Made by a program: the position numbers and the translations under genes. Under the pieces are notes generated by a model. That model had not been told where the DNA came from and ran no database searches. It saw nothing but the letters and a program-made list of their open reading frames with translations. A stretch of 64,000 nt of DNA from Bacteroidia bacterium (GTDB lineage: Bacteria; Bacteroidota; Bacteroidia; Chitinophagales; JAUHXS01): positions 1 to 64,000 of the forward strand of contig JAUHXS010000001.1 in NCBI GenBank assembly GCA_030426955.1. Reading direction: 5' to 3'. Below are positions 38,472-48,542 of this stretch, piece by piece. Within the stretch, counting starts at the first letter, position 1; the number at the start of each line of letters is the position of its first letter.

Positions 38472-38514
38472 GACAGAATGTCTTTAATTTGTTTAATTTT
38501 GTGACATTTTGTCA
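38472..38514. promoter_or_regulatory. Paired inverted repeats upstream of the Hsp20 promoter
   Basis: gaca-gaa-tgtc (38472-38482) and tgaca-ttt-tgtca (38502-38514) are centred 31 bp apart, about three helical turns, and lie about 53 and 84 bp upstream of the -24 element. The position and pairing suit an enhancer for an activator, although a repressor site is possible. Confidence 0.5.
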
Positions 38515-38577
38515 AAAATGTTGCGCTTCATTTCAAAACATAATACCATTTTTTTCGTTTAACTTAGTAGAATCAAT

Positions 38578-39318
38578 ATGGAAGCGTTTTTTAGGAGTTT
38601 TCGAGTTTTTCTAATAGTTCTTCTAGTGTCCCTGTTTTCTTGTAAGCGAGATGAACCTTTAGTTGTAGATAAAAAACTAGGATACTTTCCTATAAAAGAG
38701 GGGAGTTATATTATTTATAATGTTGATTCTATTAAATATGACAATTTCTTTGATCCTGTTAAAATTGATACAAGTCATTATCAGTTAAAGGCAACTATTG
38801 GTGCTGAGTATATAGACAACCAAGGACGTATCAACCATGAAGTGACTATTAGCAGAAGAGATGCAGATACATCTGTGTGGCACTATTTAAAAACCAACTT
38901 GATATTACTAAATGGTAATAATGCAGAAATCGTAGAAGATAATTTTCGATTTATCAGCTTGAACTTTCCGCCATTGAAAGGAAAATCTTGGAAAGGCAAT
39001 GCATATATCAGCTTTACTGACGATCTTGGTTGTGACTACCTTGGTGATTGGGATTATGAATACACTGTGGTAGATAAAAGTGAAAGTATTGATGGCGTGG
39101 ATTTTGACTCAGTACTTACAGTTACTCAGGTTGACGAGGAAAATGTTATTTGTAAAAATGTATCAATTGAAAAATATGCAAAAAACGTAGGTCTTGTATA
39201 CAAAAAGCAGGTGCGTTTAACAACTCAGGATGCCAATGTTGCCATTCCTTTTGAGCAAAGAGCGGAGAGGGGTCATATTTTGGAAAAGAAAGTAGTTGAA
39301 TATAATATTCTAGATTGA
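38578..39318 (+). CDS. Predicted lipoprotein of unknown function
   Basis: A 246-residue protein with a signal peptide ending in a lipobox (LVSLFSC, Cys22). The mature part begins KRDEPLVVDKKLGYFPIKEGSYIIYNVDSI, a type of opening frequent in uncharacterised Bacteroidota lipoproteins, and is beta-rich with no recognised catalytic motif. It is likely an outer-membrane lipoprotein. It is divergent from the Hsp20 gene, so the spacer (38371-38577) may hold both promoters; TAACTTAG at 38560-38567 is a weak -7 candidate. Confidence 0.78.
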   Translation: MEAFFRSFRVFLIVLLVSLFSCKRDEPLVVDKKLGYFPIKEGSYIIYNVDSIKYDNFFDPVKIDTSHYQLKATIGAEYIDNQGRINHEVTISRRDADTSVWHYLKTNLILLNGNNAEIVEDNFRFISLNFPPLKGKSWKGNAYISFTDDLGCDYLGDWDYEYTVVDKSESIDGVDFDSVLTVTQVDEENVICKNVSIEKYAKNVGLVYKKQVRLTTQDANVAIPFEQRAERGHILEKKVVEYNILD

Positions 39319-39513
39319 TCAAGTTCTGAAACTATTTCTGTGTAATATTCTGTTTTAGAATGTGAATATATAAATATGTTAAATATTTGATTTTTAATAA
39401 ATAGTGTAGTATTTCCTCTCAATTTATATCGAAATCATACACTTATTATTACTTTTTCATTAGAAGGTCTTTTTCTTATTTCGCTGGACATGATTAATTA
39501 AAACAAAATTCAA

Positions 39514-40209
39514 ATGAAAACTTTACAAATATTTATAATAGTAATAGCTACACTTAAATTTATAAATGCACAAGAACCAGTCGAAGACAACGGAACAGAT
39601 TCATTAAAATGTAAATGTGATATAAGCTCCGAAAGCCTTCATAATATGTCGGCTTTGAGAAATCTGTATGATGACTTTTATCGTGGGTTCGTTCCGACGC
39701 CTGCTAGGCGAGAGGGCGATTCTTTATATAAAGCTTTTTTTGTTCAATCGGTTAGCGATTTTAAATCTGATTGTAAGCCTGGGGAGGAAGATACTGTATG
39801 TCCATCAAGGAGCTGCTATGCTTATCTCTGGGTTCGAGTGGTAGGATTTAGAAGAGATTCAGCGGGTGCACAAACACTTTCGACAGTATATGATACTTTG
39901 AACACTCACAAATTTTCTGGCACGTGCACTGATGTAAGCGATAGAAAAGCATCAAGTAATCTTAATAAAAATAATGTGAGTATTTATCCCAATCCATCGC
40001 ATGGGACGGTAAATATCCAATCAGAAACCGAGTTTGATAACATAATTATTCTAGATATTTATGGGAGAGAAATAGAACGTATTGATCTAGGGACGCAAAT
40101 AAACAGACATGAAATCAATTTGGGGTATCTAAACAATGGCATGTATAATATTGTATTGTTGAAAGAAGATGAGATAATTAATTCAAAAAGATTTTCAGTT
40201 CTGAAGTAA
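39514..40209 (+). CDS. Small Cys-patterned secreted protein with T9SS type A tail
   Basis: A 231-residue exported protein (signal peptide to about residue 19, FINAQ). The mature part contains CKC (Cys33, Cys35), then C (87)-x8-C (96)-x4-C (101) and Cys138, and ends in a type A sorting domain starting VSIYPNPSHG and closing with KRFSVLK. The cysteine order and flanking residues resemble the 18857-19687 protein. No known fold is recognised. The gene is monocistronic, between a lipoprotein gene and the convergent tamB. Confidence 0.78.
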   Translation: MKTLQIFIIVIATLKFINAQEPVEDNGTDSLKCKCDISSESLHNMSALRNLYDDFYRGFVPTPARREGDSLYKAFFVQSVSDFKSDCKPGEEDTVCPSRSCYAYLWVRVVGFRRDSAGAQTLSTVYDTLNTHKFSGTCTDVSDRKASSNLNKNNVSIYPNPSHGTVNIQSETEFDNIIILDIYGREIERIDLGTQINRHEINLGYLNNGMYNIVLLKEDEIINSKRFSVLK

Positions 40210-40259
40210 ATAATAAAGTAGGAAAGGGAGAGGGCATGGCTCATAATGTTCTCTCTTTT

Positions 40260-43200
40260 TTATGTATCTTTTTTATTTCTCCTATAGCCTTCCCACAACT
40301 CTCTAAAGCTGTCAAACTGCTCTCTATAGAAAAAGCCAATACCTGTTTTGTTTTGATTCCTTTCGAAGAATAAATCATAAGCATTTTTCCTAAATGCTTT
40401 TAATCTTAGGCGGCCATCTTTCGTTAAGCTATATTCAATATTAAAATCACCAGATATATTAGACCCAGATTGCCCCTGACCAATATCTTCATCTGTAGAG
40501 CGAAAATTACCACCAACATCAACAGATAGTCTGTTATCCATAAAGCGTCTGCTTACGCCTAATTGTACCTCTTGCTGCCTATTCGTGTTGTTTTCGGGGT
40601 TATCTGAATTATTTAATGTTCCGTACGAATAAAGGTTTACATTAAAATCAATCTCATCACTCAAATTAGAGGCAAGTGTACTAAGCTCCCTAGAAATAAA
40701 ACTACTCACGCTGGTGGAAGATTGTTGTTCATTTAAGAATTGATCTCCATATAAATCACTTGGTAAAAACCTATTGAGTACAATCAATCCAAATACTTGC
40801 CTATTTAGTTCAGCCTCATCTCTTTTAATCCTTTCAAAAATACTATTGGGTATTCCTTGGTCTTCCGCACCAGAAGCTTGGATATCAAAAGTTACTTTAG
40901 GACTTAGTAAAGAGCCTTCTAAGTTTAGTTTTACATCTGTCGAGACTCTATTGGCTGTATTGTCTGGTAGGGTGGCTCTTAAATTATAGATGGCATCTAT
41001 GTCAATGCTGGCGTCATATGGGCTACCGGACCATTTCAACATACTACCATTGTCTATAATAAATCGCTTTTTAACTAAATATAGTCCCTCTACTGGACTT
41101 TGCATGGTAAATAAATAATTACCTTTTTCAATGGTATAAGTACCAAACATATTAACCTCTCCCAAGGTATTGATACGCATATTTATGTTTCCAGTTCCTT
41201 GAGCCTTAATAATATCTCCGGCATCAAGGTCGAATATAATTTCACCTTTCGCTTGTGGTGTGATGTCTAGCCTTAAATTGAGTGTAAGTCCATGATATGA
41301 TAAATCTTTATTTTCGTCTTCCTTAGAAGAATTGTCGTTTTGGCTTTTGTATTTAAACTTGATGAATCCGTGCTCACTAAGATCCTGATCATCTGAGATA
41401 GGTATGAATATGTGAGTACCTTCTTGAGTAATCGCATCGGCATCTACATCAATATCTCTCAAGCCTCCTGTTAAGTGCATTTTTCCTTTTATGTCTGCAA
41501 TTGCTGTTCCATAATAAGTTTTGTTCTGCTGAGCATTTGTATTTAAAAACATAAATTGATCTGTAGAGAGGTAAAGGTCATATTCAAGTGATTTGAAATA
41601 CTGATGTGTAGCATTTCCTTCAATTAAGGCAATATTGCCCAATTCATCTTTGACCAATACCTTGTCAATATCTATTTCATTCTTCTTAAACAAGACCTCT
41701 GCTATTGGAACCTGGTATACGGTATTAAGGTAAACGACTCTTGTCTTAGCATTTAATAAGATTACTGTTCCGTTTAATACTGGATTTTGAATGGTACCAG
41801 TTAATAAAAGCTTTACTGTTGCATTTCCTGATAGGCTATCAATTTTATTTTGAAAATAAGTCTCTATTGGAAATATGGGCATATTATTAGTGGCGATATT
41901 AAAATTGAGGCTATCTTTTCCTAATACATAATACCCATTGCAAGTCAAGTCCTGCTCATAGCCAAGAATGTTTGTTTGTAGGAATACTTTGCTATTGTCA
42001 GTGGATTTACTTAGTTGAATTTCAGCATCTCCTAATGTATCATTGCTGATGCTGAAATTCTTAAGATGGAGGTGAGATTGTAATGCTAAATCAGAAGAAA
42101 TATCTAGTTGGCCATTTAGTGTTCCATTTATTGATTCTTCAGATTTATTAATTATTTGAGAAAAATCTCCTATGATTATATTTTCAAAAGATGTGTTGAT
42201 ATTAAAAACCTCTTTTTTGTTGATAGCTTCTAATGTCACTTCTTGATTGCCATTTCCTATCGATAAATCAGCTAGTGTAATGTTATTTTGTTGGTAGGTA
42301 ATCTGATTTGATGGGTTTATTGACCATATTTTATTGTTGACTTTAATGTTTGATTTTGATGGGTCAAAGTGAAGTTTAAGTTTGTCGCTTTCTTTTTCCA
42401 AGTTGCCAGATAAAAGAATATCATTTCCTGATGAATCATGGTCTGCAAGTAGCGAAAAACTGGCATTAGAGCTTGAAAGTGTAGCGCTTAAGATGTTATT
42501 GTTGAATTGGAGTTTGTCTGACAGGTTAATGTGCTCTATGTGGCAAGCAAGCCCCATATTTTTATTTGAATCTGGAAGGAGACTAAAATCAATATTAGTG
42601 AAATTGATATTTTTATATTCTAGATCGTTTGTTTCAGCTTTTAGTGAGATGTAGTTTTTGTTTGTATTAATCGCACCATTGATAAATGCAGTATTTCTTA
42701 GATGTATGTCTTTGTTGAAAAATTCAATAAGGTTATCTGCTTTCTTTATCTGAATGTTGAAGCTAGCAATTGCCGATTCTTTGTCTTTTTGTCTAAATTC
42801 ATTAGGTCTGATATAATACAGTGCAGCATTTTTTATTTTTTCTGGTAAGGTCTTTATCTTGAAGTCACCAGATAAATCTGCATCAACAATGTCTGATCTT
42901 AAGGTTATTTGCTTTTTATCATTCGCAAAATTTGTTGTAAAGAATAAGGTATCAATCTTTAGAGTATCGTTAGTTCTTCTTACGTTTAGTTTGTTTAATA
43001 TGATACTACCTTCGATATCATCAATGTTGGCACCCGTGAAGTTTAAATTTGCAGTTGCACTTACATTATGAAAATGCTCTGTGATTTTTAATGCTTGCAA
43101 ATTGGCATGGTTAAGAGTTGTGTTAAATATAAATTCAGGAACCTTTAGGTTTAAATCAATTTTTCCTTCAAATAGCATATCTAGGTTTGCATCCTTAATT

Positions 43201-44909
43201 GTAAAGCTTCCGTCAAACTTTTTACCAGAAATATCTCCCATCAGCTCTATGTTGGAGTAAGTATACTGGTTGAAGTCAAAAGCATCTATATGACCATTCA
43301 GGCTAGCCCTTAAATTTTTTGTCGTTAAGCCAGACCCCTTTATTTCCGATTGCATAGAGATGCTTCCCAGCCTCTTCTCATTGAGTAATTGACCTATGTT
43401 GAACTGTCTAGTATCTACTCCTCCAGAATAACTAATTTCTGTTCCTTTAGATTTTACATTCAAGTCTGAGTTGACTTTTCCTAGGCTAGAATTCATTTTA
43501 CCATATGCAACAAAGTCATTGTGAAATCCAGTAAATCGACCTTTGAAGGAGACCAAGCCCAAGTTAAATAGCTGTTGATTAATCTCTGCCGTAGGGTAAA
43601 CACATTTTATATCGCCAGCACTGATAAGTGTCTCGCGAATATCAAGATCTATAAAGGCAGTTTTGAGATTTGGAAGTCCTTTGATCTTTGCATTTCCTGC
43701 AAATTTTGTTTGATTTCCTGTTCTCAATAGAACCTTTTGAGCTTTAAGATTATTAATACGGCCACTTATTAAGCCAGATATTATTACTTCACTATTTAGT
43801 GCATCAAAATCAGAATCGAAAAAACTGAGATCTATAGGAGAAATTACAGAAGGCGCAATATCTAAATAGACTTGAACTTCCTCCGACGTTTTGTTAATAT
43901 TTTCGACCTTTAGATACTTTGATTTGATAGCACTACCAGGTGTTTCTAAGACAAAGTCTTTCAAGGTGATTGATTTATTTGTATTTATTGTTAAGCCAGC
44001 ATCCAGTTCATTAAGCTTAAATCCACTTGATTCTTCTAGAGAGAGTTGCTCTATTGAAAATGTGATTGAATCTTTATCAATGACAGTATTTATTGAGTTA
44101 ACATTTATAGATGATACAAGAAGATTATCTAAGTTGATTTGTTCTTTGCTTTTATGATTTTTGCCATTTTCTATTGCAAATGCGCTGTTTATAACAGTTA
44201 CATGATTTATTTCTATATGCCAATCTGCTTTTGGAAAACTATCGTTGCTTTCATAATGCTCTTGATAGTGAGCGTTGTTAGATTTTTGAATTTCATAAGA
44301 AGTATTTTCGATTAAACCATCTGAGATGATAATTGTTTTATCCTCAATGTTCATCTGCTCTGCCGTTAGCTCCAGTCTGTCTGTGTAAACCTTTGTTTTG
44401 GATTGAGCTATTATGTCTTCATATGAAAATGAAAAATTATTGAGGTTGACTTCCTTAATGGTAAAAGCATTTTTATTATTGGAATCCTTGTTGTTCAGTC
44501 TTTTGACTATAAAGTCATAGTTGAAGGTTTCTTGGTTTTTGATTATTCTTGCCAAAGCATGACTTAGGGATAAACTTTTCAGGTGTATGCTCCCATTAAT
44601 AGCCTCCTTTATGCCAATGTTGAATTTGACTTCTTTCGAATAGAGTAAGGTGTCGTTTGCTTGATCTAGGATAAGTAAATCGTTTAAGGTAATATTTGAA
44701 TAGGGGGTGTAGCTAATTCTAGATAAGCTTAGTGTTGCCCCCGTTTGCTTTCGTACAGATTCCGAAATAAACGATATTGCTTTATGGTTTAGTGTATCGG
44801 ATTTCAGTATTATAGATAAGCTAATAAGCATTACAGAAACCACAATAAAGAATGCCATCAAGCATATTGCTAAGTATCTAAAAATTCTATGTTGAAAAAA
44901 CTTTGGCAA
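40260..44909 (-). CDS. tamB: TamB-family translocation and assembly module protein
   Basis: A 1549-residue AsmA/TamB-like protein. An N-terminal membrane anchor (about residues 11-33) is followed by a very long beta-strand-rich periplasmic region and a C-terminal DUF490/TamB domain (last 450 residues), which contains NGTVILLNAKTRVVYLNT, GTYTIEKGNYLFTMQSPV and GLIVLNRFLPSD. TamB-type proteins bridge inner and outer membrane and are linked to outer-membrane protein assembly and phospholipid transfer. The start at 44909 is TTG; the next Met (44858) would shorten the anchor. The gene stands alone. Confidence 0.9.
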   Translation of the reverse strand: MPKFFQHRIFRYLAICLMAFFIVVSVMLISLSIILKSDTLNHKAISFISESVRKQTGATLSLSRISYTPYSNITLNDLLILDQANDTLLYSKEVKFNIGIKEAINGSIHLKSLSLSHALARIIKNQETFNYDFIVKRLNNKDSNNKNAFTIKEVNLNNFSFSYEDIIAQSKTKVYTDRLELTAEQMNIEDKTIIISDGLIENTSYEIQKSNNAHYQEHYESNDSFPKADWHIEINHVTVINSAFAIENGKNHKSKEQINLDNLLVSSINVNSINTVIDKDSITFSIEQLSLEESSGFKLNELDAGLTINTNKSITLKDFVLETPGSAIKSKYLKVENINKTSEEVQVYLDIAPSVISPIDLSFFDSDFDALNSEVIISGLISGRINNLKAQKVLLRTGNQTKFAGNAKIKGLPNLKTAFIDLDIRETLISAGDIKCVYPTAEINQQLFNLGLVSFKGRFTGFHNDFVAYGKMNSSLGKVNSDLNVKSKGTEISYSGGVDTRQFNIGQLLNEKRLGSISMQSEIKGSGLTTKNLRASLNGHIDAFDFNQYTYSNIELMGDISGKKFDGSFTIKDANLDMLFEGKIDLNLKVPEFIFNTTLNHANLQALKITEHFHNVSATANLNFTGANIDDIEGSIILNKLNVRRTNDTLKIDTLFFTTNFANDKKQITLRSDIVDADLSGDFKIKTLPEKIKNAALYYIRPNEFRQKDKESAIASFNIQIKKADNLIEFFNKDIHLRNTAFINGAINTNKNYISLKAETNDLEYKNINFTNIDFSLLPDSNKNMGLACHIEHINLSDKLQFNNNILSATLSSSNASFSLLADHDSSGNDILLSGNLEKESDKLKLHFDPSKSNIKVNNKIWSINPSNQITYQQNNITLADLSIGNGNQEVTLEAINKKEVFNINTSFENIIIGDFSQIINKSEESINGTLNGQLDISSDLALQSHLHLKNFSISNDTLGDAEIQLSKSTDNSKVFLQTNILGYEQDLTCNGYYVLGKDSLNFNIATNNMPIFPIETYFQNKIDSLSGNATVKLLLTGTIQNPVLNGTVILLNAKTRVVYLNTVYQVPIAEVLFKKNEIDIDKVLVKDELGNIALIEGNATHQYFKSLEYDLYLSTDQFMFLNTNAQQNKTYYGTAIADIKGKMHLTGGLRDIDVDADAITQEGTHIFIPISDDQDLSEHGFIKFKYKSQNDNSSKEDENKDLSYHGLTLNLRLDITPQAKGEIIFDLDAGDIIKAQGTGNINMRINTLGEVNMFGTYTIEKGNYLFTMQSPVEGLYLVKKRFIIDNGSMLKWSGSPYDASIDIDAIYNLRATLPDNTANRVSTDVKLNLEGSLLSPKVTFDIQASGAEDQGIPNSIFERIKRDEAELNRQVFGLIVLNRFLPSDLYGDQFLNEQQSSTSVSSFISRELSTLASNLSDEIDFNVNLYSYGTLNNSDNPENNTNRQQEVQLGVSRRFMDNRLSVDVGGNFRSTDEDIGQGQSGSNISGDFNIEYSLTKDGRLRLKAFRKNAYDLFFERNQNKTGIGFFYREQFDSFRELWEGYRRNKKDT

Positions 44910-45084
44910 TTGCTGAAAGTTAAGCGATTATACGAAATTAGTGAATTTAGTTCGAAAGCTCCCACTGTTTAGTCTAGGGAGAATGATAAGTCAGCTTTAG
45001 TGCTTAGTGCAATACTTAGGTGCTTTTCTTAGGTAAAATGCATATCTTTATTTACAGAAATAGCTGTAATCAAAGCGTATTGAT

Positions 45085-45678
45085 ATGAAAGTTGAAATTG
45101 ATAGCAGTACTGGATATCTTGATTTTGTTGCCAATTTGCATAAGACAATGCAGGAGCAGAACCTCATTTTGATCTATCAAGGTGAAGTTAATCAGGATAT
45201 TACAAAGGTTTTTACCAGTATGGCGGAAAGGAATATGGAGATGAATGAAGAGAGTCGCAAAACGAGCAGGCAGGTTTATCATGTTATGATAGAACTGTTG
45301 CAAAACATATGTAAGCACACAGATGGACCTACCACCGATTCAATGTCTGATATTGGCTCAAGTAAAGAGGGAATCTTTATTGTGGCCAATGATGATGATA
45401 ACTATTACATTACTTCTGGAAATGTTACTGATTCGAGCAATATACCAAAGGTAGCAAAGATGATAGATCAGTTTAATGTGATGAGTAAAGAAGAAATTAA
45501 ACAAGAGTATGTGAAACTGATAAAGGCAAGCAAGCTGTCAGAAAAAGGAGGTGCAGGTCTAGGGCTTATTGATATTATAAAAAAAACAGGCAATAAGATA
45601 GATTACTATCATATGGATGACAAAGAGGGGTATTCATTTTTAGTTCAGAGATCGACAGTCACTAGGACTTCTGATTAA
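45085..45678 (+). CDS. SiaB-family protein kinase (DUF6272)
   Basis: A 197-residue protein matching the SiaB family of anti-sigma-factor-like kinases. The helical dimerisation part includes MIELLQNICKHTDG (a GHKL-type N-box region) and the C-terminal glycine-rich GGAGLGLIDIIKKTGN is the ATP-lid region. In Pseudomonas SiaB phosphorylates SiaC, part of a partner-switching control of biofilm. The adjacent downstream gene encodes the expected SiaC substrate. No SiaA-type phosphatase or SiaD-type diguanylate cyclase is nearby. Confidence 0.88.
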   Translation: MKVEIDSSTGYLDFVANLHKTMQEQNLILIYQGEVNQDITKVFTSMAERNMEMNEESRKTSRQVYHVMIELLQNICKHTDGPTTDSMSDIGSSKEGIFIVANDDDNYYITSGNVTDSSNIPKVAKMIDQFNVMSKEEIKQEYVKLIKASKLSEKGGAGLGLIDIIKKTGNKIDYYHMDDKEGYSFLVQRSTVTRTSD

Positions 45679-45751
45679 TGGCCTTTTATACTCCTTATGC
45701 AATGTGCCTATAATGCCTAAAAAGAGAGAAAAATTTAATTAAACTATAAAA

Positions 45752-46117
45752 ATGGAAACAATAAATATTGAAGGGACAGAAGATACCCCTAAAATCATTT
45801 TAGATTACAATGCTGATGTGTATGAGATATCTGGAAAGTCTTTTCCAGAAGATTGTGCAACGTTTTATGAGCCTGTTATGAATTGGTTAGAAAGCTATAG
45901 CAATAACCCTAAAGATAAAATGATATTTAAGTTTAAATTAGACTATTTTAATACAGCTTCTTCAAAGTCTATTCTAGATATATTGTTAGCACTAGAAGAA
46001 CTTGATAAAAAAGTACACATTGAGTGGCACTATAGAGATGGTGATGAGGATTTGGAAGATGCGGGAGAGGAATATGCAGACATGGTGGAGTGTTCAATGG
46101 AACTTGTTAAGTTTTAG
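45752..46117 (+). CDS. SiaC-family phosphoprotein (DUF1987)
   Basis: A 121-residue protein of the DUF1987/SiaC family: N-terminal INIEGTEDTPKIILD, GKSFPEDCATFYEPVMNWLE and the segment DYFNTASSKSILDILLAL, where the phosphorylated Thr/Ser is expected. It is the likely substrate of the kinase encoded 73 nt upstream. In Pseudomonas, unphosphorylated SiaC activates a diguanylate cyclase; the target here is unknown. Confidence 0.9.
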   Translation: METINIEGTEDTPKIILDYNADVYEISGKSFPEDCATFYEPVMNWLESYSNNPKDKMIFKFKLDYFNTASSKSILDILLALEELDKKVHIEWHYRDGDEDLEDAGEEYADMVECSMELVKF

Positions 46118-46228
46118 TAAATCGCCTCTAGTAGGTAGCATAGATTTAGTCATTTAAATGTCAGCTTTTCTTTTTGTCTGGTTAGTGTTGTAATTTAGTT
46201 TGATTGTTAATGCTAGCCAAGTGCTGAT

Positions 46229-46750
46229 ATGAAGAAGCTAAAAACCTTTGAGCTCAACAGAAAAACAGTAGACGAATACAAAGAGGCTGATAAAGTCCCT
46301 ATAATAATCATTTTAGATAATGTAAGAAGCCTGAGCAATGTGGGTTCTGCCTTTCGTACTTGTGATGCTTTTTTAATAGAAGGTATTTGTCTATGTGGTA
46401 TAACAGCCCAGCCCCCACATCGTGAAATTCAAAAGACTGCTTTGGGCGCAACTGATTCCGTGGATTGGAAGTATTATCAAAATGTAGAAGATGCTATTAA
46501 AGAATTAAAGTCAAAAGGTTATCATATAATTGGAGTTGAGCAAACGGACAAAAGTATATTGCTCAATGAGTTTGGAGTAAAGAAAGATCAAAAGTATGCC
46601 TTGGTTTTTGGGCATGAAGTAAATGGTGTGAGTGACGAGGCCTTGTCGCTAATAGATGACTGTATCGAAATTCCTCAATATGGTACAAAGCACTCTTTTA
46701 ATGTGTCTGTAAGTTTAGGAATTGTATTATGGGAGTTCGTTAGAAGCTGA
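46229..46750 (+). CDS. SpoU/TrmH-family RNA 2'-O-methyltransferase
   Basis: A 173-residue SPOUT methyltransferase. All three motifs are visible: NVRSLSNVGSAFRTCD (motif 1), ALVFGHEVNGVSDEAL (motif 2) and IPQYGTKHSFNVSVSLGIVLWEF (motif 3), which form the trefoil-knot SAM site. It is a short, catalytic-domain-only member, so the RNA target (tRNA or rRNA ribose) is not certain. It is monocistronic between siaC and the convergent htrA. Confidence 0.92.
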   Translation: MKKLKTFELNRKTVDEYKEADKVPIIIILDNVRSLSNVGSAFRTCDAFLIEGICLCGITAQPPHREIQKTALGATDSVDWKYYQNVEDAIKELKSKGYHIIGVEQTDKSILLNEFGVKKDQKYALVFGHEVNGVSDEALSLIDDCIEIPQYGTKHSFNVSVSLGIVLWEFVRS

Positions 46751-46875
46751 TTTATGGTAAGGTTTTCGTTACTTTTAGTCCAATACTCCTTCTATAAAGC
46801 TGCTTTACCCCTTTATTTAGAATTATATAAAGAAGATAGTACTGAAAATCTTACCAGTACTATTTCTAATAAAAA

Positions 46876-46906
46876 GACCGATAGAGTTGCACTAACTCCA
46901 TCGGTC
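46876..46906 (-). terminator. Terminator of htrA
   Basis: A 13-bp inverted repeat with one mismatch (46876-46888 with 46894-46906). On the minus strand it is followed by five T, 31 nt after the htrA stop. Confidence 0.8.
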
Positions 46907-46936
46907 AAAATAACTTTTTAGGATAGTGTCTTTTAT

Positions 46937-48400
46937 TTATACTCCAAAAGCATAGTAATATACACCTGAATAGCCAGGGTATCTGCCTTCCAGCATTACG
47001 CCGCCTTTTTTGTTCTCAAGTGCCTTAATCAAATCTTCTCTTGATCTGATGGGTTTGTTGTCAATCTTAGTAATCACAAAGCCTTCTTTGACACTAGTAT
47101 TACTTCTGAGCTTTCCATCTTTCAGTTCTCTGATCTTTACACCTCCATCAATTTCCATAGCTTTCAGCTCCTTGCTAGAAAGTTCTTCGATTTCTACGCC
47201 CAATGCTTTTAGTGCCTCAACGTGTTCACGCTTTACTATCTCTGTATTGCCATCCAAGTTTTTCAAGGTTGCCGATAAGCGCTTAGAGTTATCATCCCTC
47301 AATACTGTAATGGCAATATTATCTCCTGGATGGTACTTTGCTACTTGCTCCTGCAATTCTGAAGGACTGTTGACATCCATGCCGTTAATTTGAAGAATAA
47401 TATCGCCTTGCTTAATAGATGCATCATCTGCCGCACTACCTGGGGCAACGCCGTCTACGTAAACACCACTGAGTCTTTTTAACTTTTTCTCTTCGGCAAT
47501 TTCTGAGTTGACTTCCCTAATGCTGATTCCCAAATAGCCTCTTTGTACAATGCCATATTCAACAATATCATGAAATACTTTCTGGACTAGGTTGGTAGGT
47601 ACCGCAAATGAATATCCTGCATAGGTTCCTGTCGGTGTTGCGATGGCGGTATTAATTCCAATTAATTCACCATTTAAATTAACCAGTGCACCGCCACTAT
47701 TTCCTGGGTTTACGGCAGCATCTGTTTGAATGAAAGATTCAATGGCTGATTGTCCTTTTAAAATATTAATATCTCTTCCTTTTGCACTTACAATGCCTGC
47801 TGTAACAGTTGAGGTGAGGTTGAAAGGGTTGCCTACGGCCAATACCCATTCTCCAATCTTAACTTGATCTGAGTTGGCAAATTGCATGGCGGGTAGGTCT
47901 TGAGCATCAATTTTGATGATTGCTAAGTCGGTTGATTCGTCAGTGCCCACTACTTTGGCACTGTATGTGCTTTTATCATGCAGTGTGACTTCAATCTCGT
48001 CACCATTTTTGACCACATGATTATTCGTAATGATATAGCCATCATTTGTAATAATTACACCTGATCCAAATGCAACCTTGGGTTGTGGGCTAGAATTGAA
48101 ATTATCTCCGAAGAAGTATCTAAAACTTTGGTAGTATGGATTCTGCTGGTTGATCTTTGGAATCATTTTGGTTTGAATATTGACCACAGTTGGTGTGCTA
48201 ATAGCTGCTGCATACGTAAAGTCTACCGGTTGATTTTGGAAAGCTACCGTTTTGCTGAGGTTAGAAGAATACTTTAGTGCAGGGTCTTCTGTAAGCTTTA
48301 TTTCCTTAGGCGTTTTTTCAAATGTTTTATATAACCCTACAGCAACTAATGCGCTGAATATTGATAATACCATAGGGAAAGCGAATTTTTTGATGCTCAT
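46937..48400 (-). CDS. htrA: HtrA/DegQ-type periplasmic serine protease
   Basis: A 487-residue Do-type protease. An N-terminal membrane or signal segment (about 5-23) leads to a trypsin-like domain with the triad His128 (TNNHVV), Asp158 (STDLAII) and Ser235 (NPGNSGGAL), then two PDZ domains (about 280-380 and 405-487). It degrades or refolds damaged envelope proteins. The gene stands alone, divergent from a small membrane ORF and dapF. Confidence 0.96.
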   Translation of the reverse strand: MSIKKFAFPMVLSIFSALVAVGLYKTFEKTPKEIKLTEDPALKYSSNLSKTVAFQNQPVDFTYAAAISTPTVVNIQTKMIPKINQQNPYYQSFRYFFGDNFNSSPQPKVAFGSGVIITNDGYIITNNHVVKNGDEIEVTLHDKSTYSAKVVGTDESTDLAIIKIDAQDLPAMQFANSDQVKIGEWVLAVGNPFNLTSTVTAGIVSAKGRDINILKGQSAIESFIQTDAAVNPGNSGGALVNLNGELIGINTAIATPTGTYAGYSFAVPTNLVQKVFHDIVEYGIVQRGYLGISIREVNSEIAEEKKLKRLSGVYVDGVAPGSAADDASIKQGDIILQINGMDVNSPSELQEQVAKYHPGDNIAITVLRDDNSKRLSATLKNLDGNTEIVKREHVEALKALGVEIEELSSKELKAMEIDGGVKIRELKDGKLRSNTSVKEGFVITKIDNKPIRSREDLIKALENKKGGVMLEGRYPGYSGVYYYAFGV

Positions 48401-48542
48401 AGTTGTTATTTTTAAGGTTAAGAAATAGTTTATGAATATTACATCAAAAACTATGCCTAAATAACGTGCCTAGCAAAAAATATAGTATTAATTTGCAGGA
48501 GTTTAACTTTTTTTAACGTTTATTAAGAAAAAGAACGACGTT

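Noticed and set aside
40223-40260. Hairpin between the 39514 gene and tamB as a terminator
   Set aside because: Only a short imperfect gggagag/ctctct pairing with a large loop; too weak to call, though the T-run after it is suggestive.
48401-48542. AGGCACG upstream of htrA as a third sigma-54-like promoter
   Set aside because: The GG is present, but the bases ten positions on do not form GC or GA in a TTG context, so the match is no better than chance.
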